Assembly (NCBI GenBank): GCA_004151065.3
Contig: NWUY0300012016.1
Coordinates: 45,266-61,067 of the forward strand
Reading direction: 5' to 3'
From: Larix sibirica
Taxonomy: Eukaryota; Streptophyta; Pinopsida; Pinales; Pinaceae
DNA: 15,802 nucleotides
Both the position numbers and the translations under genes were made by a program. This document shows positions 8,283-15,802 of the stretch, one piece after another; positions within the stretch are counted from its first letter, which is position 1, and the number at the start of each line of letters is the position of its first letter. The notes below the pieces were generated by a model, which saw only the letters and a program-made list of their open reading frames with translations, was not told the DNA's origin and did no database searches.

Positions 8283-8997
8283 TCACTTTTCAATGTCCAT
8301 ATTAATAGTTTTAACACTAATCCAACCGATACTAGAAATACCAATGCCATTCTTACCAGGAGAATATAACAAAAAATACCAGGAGGTCTCTCCAAAAAAT
8401 ATATTACACATGGCCCAGCCAAAGCTTAGATAAACAGAGTTGACAGAAAAATAAGAGGGCAACACAATAATTTCCTCTCTAACCAGGAAAAAATTGCTAA
8501 CATCAGGCACAACAAGCCCCAACCCAAAATTATCCACCAAAAATTCCAAAAGACTCGTATCCCAGACTTGACAAACAAAGGGGAGAACAAAGCCGCAACG
8601 AAATACCTGGGACAGAAGATTGGCAGACCGAACATAATGCCTATCTCCTCGGGCTAAGGAGAAGGAAAATGAACCAGCATCCCTCACCACCATTCCAAAA
8701 AAAGGACCTCCAGAAATACACTGAAGCAGAGTCTCCCTCGTAGCTAGCAAAATGTCGAGTCTTCACAAAGAAGCAGCACATTATACCGCCAATGCCACCA
8801 CACGAGAGAACATGATGATTGTTAAGCTCGACGAACCAACTCACATTAATGACCTTACTGTCGCAGTTAATATTCTTGACATCACTGCCCTCAAGAGGAT
8901 ATTTCACTAATTCGTTCCCCATGTCAAATAAGTCATGGAAACAAGTGTCATGGGAATACGTGTCATTCTCCATCCTAGAGTGAAAAACAAAGAACAT
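8283..8997 (-). pseudogene. Unrecognised hydrophobic coding-like region, copy 2
   Basis: Equivalent of 2697-3411, with open frames at 8997-8641 and 8750-8283. Translations are identical to copy 1 and no family is recognised. Confidence 0.3.
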
Positions 8998-9006
8998 AAG
9001 GAAGAA

Positions 9007-9484
9007 CTAAATAAACCTCAAGGGATCCAAAAATCTTGGATTGATCATCCATTTACAATTAAACTTCCTCGAGGGAGATGAGAAGCTTGGTTAGCAAGTC
9101 CATCTGCTAACAAATTGAGATTTCTTTTAACGTGAAAGAATTTAATCAGTTGAAATTGGGAAAGGATACCCAAGATACGATTATGAAGACAACCAACAAT
9201 TAGGTCCATTATTTCTTGGTGTTTCCTAGTCTGGAGAGGAAAATCATAGAGTCACATATCACAACAAGGGAGCGTAATCCAACATCAAGAAACAATTTCA
9301 AGCCCAATAACAAAGCAAAACGTTTCACTTGATTATTGGTACTAATCCCTATACCACAAGCATAGGTCTTAACTATATTTCCTCCAAAGTCAAAAAGCGC
9401 CCCTCCTGCACCTGCCTCCCCAAATTTGATATTTTTGCCACACATAACTTTTTAGAGTTTCTTTAGATATGATCTTTTACCTTT
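9007..9484 (-). pseudogene. RNase H domain fragment, copy 2
   Basis: Equivalent of 3421-3898, with the same lost catalytic positions and the same frameshift (near 9226). One substitution (t9036) lies just beyond the domain end. Confidence 0.75.
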
Positions 9485-9559
9485 TGAACTTCCTTTCTTA
9501 ATTCGATATTTTTGCCACGCATAATTTTTAGCCTGTTTCTGTAGATTTGATCTTTCACC
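9423..9559. repeat. Short direct repeat of 77-78 bp, copy 2
   Basis: Equivalent of 3837-3973, unchanged. Confidence 0.8.
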
Positions 9560-9562
9560 ACA

Positions 9563-9666
9563 AAAACCTAACCTTGAGAGGATAAGAGAGTTGAACTCAT
9601 GACCTACCCAACTTTCGAGGGAGAGGTCTCACTTCTGGCTCATGACCACTTGAGCCAACCCTCCAA
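9563..9666 (-). mobile_element. tRNA-derived SINE-like head, copy 2
   Basis: Equivalent of 3977-4080: A box at 9657-9646, B box at 9597-9587, and the same D-arm-like inverted repeat. Confidence 0.6.
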
Positions 9667-10003
9667 TCTAAACATAACTTTGTTTTTCCATTCAACATAT
9701 ACATTTTTTTCTAAAATAGTTTATAGTTTACAACATTATTTCTTTGCTTTCCTACTATTACTCTCACGACATATCTTAATACCAAACACATATGATATAA
9801 TTAATTAATTATACTTAATTTTTGCAAATTAAAATGGAAATAATCTAAAAAAGTAGGAAATAGTAGATTACCTCAGATAAACTATTTGAATTAGCAATCT
9901 AGTCCAACTCAATCTAGTCCTTAGAAGTTGATGAATCAAGAGTTACCAAAATTGGGATTAATCCTCCCAATCATGAACTAGTAGCTTATCCAATTGTCTA
10001 GTT
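9667..10003. other. AT-rich spacer, copy 2
   Basis: Equivalent of 4081-4417; no feature recognised. Confidence 0.6.
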
Positions 10004-10031
10004 CTAGGAAACCTGTGGGTGGGTTTCCTAG
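10004..10031. repeat. Perfect 10-bp inverted repeat (hairpin), copy 2
   Basis: Same arms and loop as 4418-4445. The nearby substitution c10061 lies outside it. Confidence 0.85.
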
Positions 10032-10296
10032 CCCTCTGTGCCCACAACTCTAACAATAACCGCAACAATAGTAACGAAATCCCAAATTTTCCAGCTCAAA
10101 AATTTCAGTTCAAGGTTCCAAAGTTTAATAATCCCCCACTCAATGTTTTCCCTTCTCCAATAATAATTATCTCCAAAGGACAAACCCCTAACCCATCTCC
10201 CACAATCCCTTTTATCCAAATTTTCCACCACCTAGGGCCCTATGAAGATCAAAATATAATATTAATTGATTTACCTAACATTAATAAACTAACCCA

Positions 10297-11795
10297 CTCA
10301 ACAAGATAAAAATCATATCCAATCCAAATCAAAGCTCGTTATCTTTTAAATACATCAAAATACAATACTATATCAATTCACCTACATAATATAAATAACC
10401 TGACAACCCACTCATTAAGATAAAATCATATCTAATCCTAATTAAATCTCAGTGAGTTACAAAATCTTATATTCTATTGAACGGAGCTAAATTCCAAATA
10501 AAATGCAGATTCCCTCTTGTAATAATTAAATATAACTTAATTCTAAATGCAAATAAATAAATCTCAGTGAAGGTTAAACACATGCATACAATTAACCTCT
10601 TATGACACTCTTCATGCATCAACCATTAATAATGTCATTTTAATCAGTAATATATATAATGGCACTAGTGTACACATGCAAGTTATGTATGCATAGCTAG
10701 CATATGGATAGCTTGTGCATATTTTAATGATAACCATCACCACCTCTAATGCATAATTCATGTATGATCATAGCCAAACATGCAAGGTAGTAATCAAGTA
10801 AACTCAAACCATCTTACTAACTAAGGCACAATAATCCAATGTGACGTAAACATCATACTAAGATTATACGAAATGTATTAAGCAAATCATTTAAGCTTGG
10901 AAGAAACCAAGCACACAATTAAGGTGACATATCTATTTCTCAAAGAATATCTATAACTACTTTGAAGCATCATCCTTTCTTCATAACCTACTTCTATCTT
11001 TTCACATCCTATTATTTCCTTTGTTGGAATACATTGGAGTGTCAACTATATTGACTCAACACGATAAAAATCATATCCAATCCAAATCAAATCTCGATAA
11101 GTTACAAGTAAGTTAAAATATAATAATACATTAATTCACTTACATAATATTAATAACCTGACAACCCACTCAGTAAGACAAAATCATATTAATCATAATC
11201 TAATCTTGATAAGTTACAAAATATTATCTTCAATTGAAATGAAGCTAAATTCCAAATGAAATGCAAATTCCCTCTTTTAATAATTAAATATAACTTAATT
11301 CTAAATGGAAATAAATAAATATCAAATGAATGTTAAACATAAGCATATGATTAACCTGTTATGACACCCTTCATGCATCAACCATTGACAATGTCATTTT
11401 AATCACTAATGTATAGAACGACACTAGTGTAAGCGTGCAAGGTATGTATGTGTAGCTAGCGTATACATAGCTTGTGCATGCACTAATAATAACCATCACC
11501 ACATCTAAAATGTATGATTCTTATATGATCAAGTAAACACAACATTTAACCATGTCACTAAGTAAGCCACAATAATCCAATGTGAACTAAACATCATACT
11601 AAGATTATACTAAATGTATTAAGCAAATTATTTAAGCACAGAAGAAACCAAGCACATAACTAAGTTGACACATCTAATTTTTAAACAACAACCATAACTA
11701 CTTTGAAGCATCATCCTTTCTTCCTAACCTACTTCCATCTTTCCACATCCTATCATTTCCTATATTTGAATACACTAGAATGTCAATATATTGAC
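10297..11795. repeat. Diverged ~750 bp tandem duplication, copy 2
   Basis: Units 10297-11054 and 11055-11795 correspond to 4711-6210. The single base lost from copy 2 (equivalent of c6202) lies near the right end, in gtcaatatattgacc. Confidence 0.9.
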
Positions 11796-12114
11796 CTAAC
11801 CCCATCATTATAACATGAAAGTGAAAGTGTTAATTACATCGACCTAACTCCCCTAACAACCAACTAATAGTCATCACATCTCGGGGAGCATGGATTAACA
11901 CGATCCTCCCACAAATCCAAGTTTCAAAGGATAAATGATGGGTAATACCTCCACTCCTCCTAATGGAACTAAGGTCAACACCCCATAAATAATCATATTG
12001 TGTTTCCATTGTTGCGTTTAGATTTATGTTAAATCAAATGACTAGTTTGGGCAACCATGCTTCCTCTAGAAACCTGTAATGGCCCACATATCATAGTAAT
12101 GTATGGAAAGAATA

Positions 12115-12132
12115 ATTAACTCATGAGTTAAT
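12115..12132. repeat. Perfect 18-bp palindrome, copy 2
   Basis: Same palindrome as 6530-6547. The second dyad follows at 12158-12176. Confidence 0.85.
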
Positions 12133-12616
12133 GCTTCATAGTATATCCTTTTCTCTTATGATGTCAAAGACATCATGGTCACTTTAGTACCACAAGTATC
12201 TAGCTATTACTTAACCCCTCTAACCTGTGGGTTATTCTTATTAAAACATAATATTATGCATAATCAGTTATTGTTTCCAAATAATTACCAAGTTATCAAC
12301 TAATAAATGATGTAAACAAACGAATTTATGTATCATGTGCATGGGACACATTTATTCATTTAAATATAATTTAAATTGGCATCCATGTACTCCATCCTTC
12401 CATTTAGATTTGCATGTTGGAAGGAAATCACACAACTATCATCATTAATAACATAAACAATAAAAAAACATAACTTATACATAATATAGGGAGGTCCATA
12501 AATCCACAAATATATTTCACTCAATGGAGCCAAGTCTAACAAATAATAAGCAACTAAATACAAAATAGGACATAATGTTGTTTGGCCATCAAATAAAAAT
12601 ATGGGGCTTACATACA

Positions 12617-12632
12617 CCCACCCTTCAGGAAA
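12617..12632 (-). promoter_or_regulatory. Polypurine tract next to LTR start
   Basis: On the minus strand tttcctgaagggtggg immediately precedes the LTR TG. In Ty3/gypsy elements this is where plus-strand DNA synthesis is primed. It is impure, with a T inside the final G run, as expected of an old copy. Confidence 0.6.
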
Positions 12633-14665
12633 CTTCGTTTGAAGTTACAATAAGAAAAAAGTATGGGATATTCACGACACATGGTCTATGCATCCTCCTA
12701 TATAGCAAATATTGGGTTATACTTATCCCACTAGACCTTAACCTGGTCCACCAAGCAATGTTTGAGATGTCAAACCCTAGGTTGAATATGCATAATGGTT
12801 CGAACATGACGGTTTCCTTGTTTGAAACTTGTAGTCCCTCCAATTTAGTTGATGAGATTCATCAATTATATAATGTTGTATTATAGATACATCATGATTT
12901 TTATGTAAATGGGTGGCAGCTCAAAGCAATACACAACTGGTCCAATTCTTTCCAGAATTTCAAATGGCCCTATAAATTGAAGTGATAACTCTTCCCCCTT
13001 TCTAAACCAAGTAGTAATTTTACAAGGCTTGATACCAATAAAAACCTCATCTCCAACATTATAACTTCAATCAATTATATGTGTATCGGCATAACTTTTG
13101 TGCTTATATTGTGCTTCCTTAAATCATTGTCTAATCTAAATTACTTTCTCTTCAATCTATTGAACCAATTTTTACCCTATAATCACTCGATGTTGTAACC
13201 TATCCCAACTCAATGTGTCATGCATGGCTTTCCATGCAAAGCCTAATAAGGTGGCATTCCAATTGAGTTGTGGTAACATATATTTAAGTAAAATCCACCA
13301 AAGGTAAATAGTTATTCTAATGGTTTATTCATCCAAAATATACACCCTAAGCATGTCCTCTTGGATCCATTACTTGATCATAAAATCTTTCCATCTACTC
13401 ATTTTGTTTTAGGATGATAAGTTGTGCTTAAGTTTATTTGAGTCCCCAATGCTCACTGTAATCCTATCCAAAACTTGAACATAAACCAAGAGTCTCTATC
13501 TAAGATGATCTTCTTGGGAAACCCATGAAGAAAAATAATCTCACTTATAAATACCCTTGCCACATCTGTGTCGTCATAAGTTTCCTTGACTGAAATAAAA
13601 TGAATGCTTTTGGTCAATTTTTATTAACTATGACCAAAACAGAATTATTTTGTTGAGATGTTAGGGGAAATCCTAAAACTAAATCCATGGAAATGACTTC
13701 CACTTGGACGTAGGAACGTCATTGCGAGTGTAAGAGAATTGTCGAGTGGTAGTGATCATCTTTTAACTACTGACATTCAAGGCATTTAGCAATGAATTAG
13801 ACTACACTGTGCTTCATGCTTGCCCAAAATAAGAGCTTCTTCATGTTTGTATACATCTTCTTCACTCCATGATATGCACGACAAAGTGCTCTACGGGCTT
13901 TATTGAGGGTAGAACTTATAATATCTCCATCCTCTGGAATGAACATCTTTCCTTGAAATAACAACAACCATCTTCCTCAAGGATATATCCCTCAAACGTA
14001 GGTTCTCACTGCCCCATTCTGAAGTACTAATGTAACCTTTAAGTACCAACTATCTCCAAGAAGTGTCCTAACACTCTCCCCTTAAATTGACCTTTAAGGT
14101 ACTAAGGGGAAGATCATTGATCTTCTACTAAGGGCGCCACTACATTCTCTTTTCCTTTGATGTATGAAATTCCAAAATTGTACTCACTCATAAAGTCACT
14201 GCATCGCCTCTTTCTAGCGTTTAGATCTCTCTGCACAAAGAGATACTTTCATCTTTGGTGATCATACTTGAGAACTAAGTTTCATCCTACAAGACAATGT
14301 ATCCAAAGATTTAGTGTTAACATCATTGCTACCAACTCTAAATCATGTGTGGCATAATTATTTTCACGAGTCTTCAATTTACTTGAAACATAAGCTATTA
14401 TGCCACCATCTTGCATTAACAAAACAACAAACCTGTGCTTCTAAGGCAATCATGCAAACTATGAAGTCATTGTCCATATCATGCACTCATAGGATTGACG
14501 CACTGGTTAGTAATCTCTTAAGCTCGATGAATACAATGTCACATTCCTCAATCCACTCATACTTGATTCCCTTCCATCGCAAAGTAGTGATGGGTTTTGC
14601 AATCTTTAAGAAACCCTACACAAACCTTCAAAAGTAACACCTAGACAACCTAAACATAGACAGAT
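12633..14665 (-). pseudogene. pol: Ty3/gypsy chromovirus pol, 5'-truncated and decayed (RT end, RNase H, integrase, chromodomain)
   Basis: Reading down the minus strand, the RT end (GFLKIAKP, WKGIKYEWIEECDI) lies at about 14640-14540. RNase H has KYLFVQRDLNARKRR near 14260-14220 and YIKGKEN near 14150. Integrase has a zinc-finger remnant KCLECQ near 13790, SMDLVLGFP with its first catalytic Asp at 13685-13683, and HGFPKKIILDRDSWF with the second Asp near 13495. YHPKTK follows near 13415, where the usual Glu of HPQTDGQTE is lost and a stop intervenes. GPFEILERIGPV is at 12970-12938. A chromodomain-like end is at about 12775-12640 (VDQVKV, WDKYNP, MCREYPILF). Many stops and frameshifts make it inactive. 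Gag, protease and most of RT are absent; homology stops near 14665 against unrelated sequence. The plus-strand frame at 14314-14637 is an antisense shadow. Confidence 0.88.
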
Positions 14666-14744
14666 TTATAACAAAAACAAGAGCTGCGTGCAACTTAGTC
14701 CCCGCCTTCTAGGTTAAAAGATAAAGAAAATAAGAATAACAAAT
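14666..14744. other. Junction between truncated chromovirus and the neighbouring gene relic
   Basis: Homology to Ty3 RT ends near 14665, and coding resemblance of the neighbouring gene fades near 14745. No LTR, primer binding site or target duplication is visible between, so this is a deletion or recombination scar and not a clean insertion end. Confidence 0.5.
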
Positions 14745-15538
14745 CATTGAAAAGAGGTAAGATGACACATAAAAAGATGGAAATATTTCAATGTCTTTCT
14801 TTTGTGCATTCTCAATGGATTTTTGGAGAGCAAAAGATAATACACTAGCCCAATTAAACATTGATCCTGATGTAATGATGTCAGGAAAAATTGGCACACA
14901 AGCATTTTTGAAGTGGATGTAATCATGTTGTCCATACAACCTACATATAATTTCCATTGCATAAACATAAGAGAATCCCAAATTTATGATCAAGTATAAA
15001 CCATCATTCTTTGACATGAACATTTTACCCTCAATACACCATCCAACAATAATTCTCTTAACATCATGCCTTTTGTAAAATTTCTCTACCCATTCATTAG
15101 TTAAATGCACATTAGCCTGGTAAAGCTTATCAATACTTTTCAAGTTTTGNAGAACATCTGAACAAGAAAAAATAGGGGTCCTGGAAGCAGCAATATGTAC
15201 ATAAGACTTTCTAGTATTAGGAAAAACATGGTCATGAATGTTCCTCATGGATGGATAATTGGGAGGAAAAACTTCATGATATTCTCCCTCTTTAAATCTC
15301 CTAAAAAAATCTCCTCGAGAAGGAAAAGTAATTTGAGGACCTATGGATGCATCAATGTCTTTAAATTATGGTTTGATAGGTTCACTATCAAGTTTAACAA
15401 GTTGAGTAATAGGGACATAAACCTTTGCCATTTCTTTGGATCATTTCCTGATACTTTTGTAATCTCAAAAGTTTTTCTCTTTGCTTTGTGAGAAGGCTTA
15501 GGAGTTCTAGTAATAGGTCTCCTTTGGGGAATATTCAT
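14745..15538 (-). pseudogene. Decayed gene of unrecognised family, minus strand
   Basis: The start is taken as ATG at 15538 (MNIPQRRPITRTPKPSHKAK), a basic Pro/Arg-rich N-terminus typical of a nuclear or nucleic-acid-associated protein. After about 35 codons the frame shifts near 15430 and continues as KVYVPITQLVKLDSEPIKP. It then passes one in-frame stop (15368-15366) and runs as RGDFFRRFKEGEYHEVFPPN into a 179-codon open frame (15248-14709). That part contains NVHLTNEWVEKFYKRHDVKR, NDGLYLIINLGFSYVYAMEI and RLYGQHDYIHFKN. Including the part read through the stop, about 260 residues are coding-like. I cannot name the family. A retroelement-carried or multicopy plant protein is likely from the setting. 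No catalytic motif is obvious. An undetermined base at 15150 keeps the frame. Confidence 0.55.
15150..15150. other. Single undetermined base
   Basis: The n lies in gttttgnagaac. The minus-strand frame stays open across it when counted as one base, and no duplication surrounds it, so it behaves as an ambiguous call and not as a gap. Confidence 0.8.
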
Positions 15539-15663
15539 AATTTTTTACTTCAAATCGTTTATGAAAATAGAGAGAGGATCAATTTACTATTTTACAAATA
15601 GAACTGCAAACAACTAATCTAGAAAAGAGAATTTTGTTTATTTTGTTTTTTGCAAATTTATCA

Positions 15664-15701
15664 ACATTTAGGGTTCATTGGCGAAACATTTAGGGTTCAT
15701 T
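15664..15701. repeat. Two copies of acatttagggttcatt, 22 bp apart
   Basis: The copies are at 15664-15679 and 15686-15701. On the minus strand each holds AACCCTAAA, close to the plant telo box (AAACCCTAA), upstream of the decayed gene's start at 15538. The sequence also matches the plant telomere unit TTTAGGG once per copy. Nothing else in 15539-15802 could be supported as a feature. Confidence 0.55.
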
Positions 15702-15802
15702 TGATATAATAATTTTCCAAACGTCGATGAGAAGCTTCCTGTTCTATCGACAAAATATAAAATGAGGCAATTTCCTTAAAAAATATATCAATTTAAGAGA
15801 CT

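Larger units (their letters stand above)
6840..12423. repeat. Long direct repeat, copy 2 (about 5584 bp)
   Basis: Near-identical to 1254-6838; see that entry for the seven differences. On its right it continues into sequence absent after copy 1 (the rest of an LTR). On its left it lacks the LINE sequence that precedes copy 1. Confidence 0.97.
10004..12616 (-). mobile_element. Long terminal repeat (3' LTR) of a Ty3/gypsy chromovirus; distal end uncertain
   Basis: The LTR start is supported. On the minus strand, TGTATGTAAGCCCC begins at 12616 directly after a purine-rich tract, which itself follows the chromodomain end of pol. The sequence then runs AT-rich with no coding content into the tandem duplication. 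No matching second LTR exists in the window, because the element is truncated at its 5' side. The terminal CA and target duplication therefore cannot be fixed, and 10004 (the hairpin) is only a provisional limit. The true end could be anywhere from about 9990 to 11900. The plus-strand frames at 10019-10309 and 12575-12886 are not convincing genes. Confidence 0.5.

Noticed and set aside
1254-12423. Two LTRs of one large element
   Set aside because: The 5.58 kb repeats touch with only one base between them and begin and end mid-element. They contain LINE coding sequence and have no TG/CA ends at their borders, so they are not an LTR pair.
12575-12886. 103-codon plus-strand frame
   Set aside because: It is antisense to the chromodomain, PPT and LTR start, all of which read consistently on the minus strand.
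14314-14637. 107-codon plus-strand frame
   Set aside because: It is antisense to the Ty3 RT end and RNase H region.
15195-15491. 98-codon plus-strand frame
   Set aside because: It is antisense to the better-supported minus-strand gene relic at 14745-15538.
1-15802. New defence or biosynthetic system
   Set aside because: No intact open frames, operon-like grouping or catalytic sets were found beyond decayed retroelement domains.

Overview
This window looks like intergenic DNA from a large, repeat-rich plant nuclear genome. A gymnosperm is my best guess, because the LINE and Ty3/gypsy reading frames resemble what I know from conifers; this is a judgement from memory, not a search. I find no intact gene, no bacterial-style operon and no CRISPR array. 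Almost everything recognisable is decayed retrotransposon on the minus strand.

The dominant feature is a direct duplication of about 5.58 kb. Positions 1254-6838 and 6840-12423 are about 99.9% identical: I counted six substitutions and one single-base deletion. The two copies meet at a lone undetermined base, 6839. Each carries a LINE fragment, decayed ORFs, an RNase H fragment, a tRNA-like SINE head and AT-rich LTR-like DNA with older internal tandem repeats. Neither the LINE nor the LTR stops at a natural end at the junction. The simplest reading is two overlapping contigs laid end to end instead of merged, though a very recent true tandem duplication is not excluded.

Layout: 1-1541 is a LINE ORF2 endonuclease plus the first part of its reverse transcriptase, minus strand, running off the left edge. 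1542-3411 holds decayed coding-like segments upstream of that ORF2 (coiled coil, acidic tail, unrecognised hydrophobic part). 3421-3898 is a decayed RNase H domain of the plant LINE/Archaea-like type. 3837-3973 is a short direct repeat, 3977-4080 a SINE-like head, and 4418-6838 AT-rich LTR-like sequence with a hairpin, a ~750 bp tandem duplication and two dyads. The same series repeats from 6840 to 12423.

Right of the duplication, 12424-12616 completes the start of a long terminal repeat on the minus strand, with a polypurine tract at 12617-12632. A 5'-truncated Ty3/gypsy chromovirus pol pseudogene (end of RT, RNase H, integrase, chromodomain) occupies 12633-14665. A second decayed minus-strand gene of unrecognised family lies at 14745-15538, and its upstream flank at 15539-15802 has two telo-box-like repeats.

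Nothing here works together as a system; the parts are relics of at least three kinds of retroelement. If the overlap is collapsed, the real locus would be about 10.2 kb: LINE, RNase H, SINE, LTR, chromovirus pol, unknown gene.
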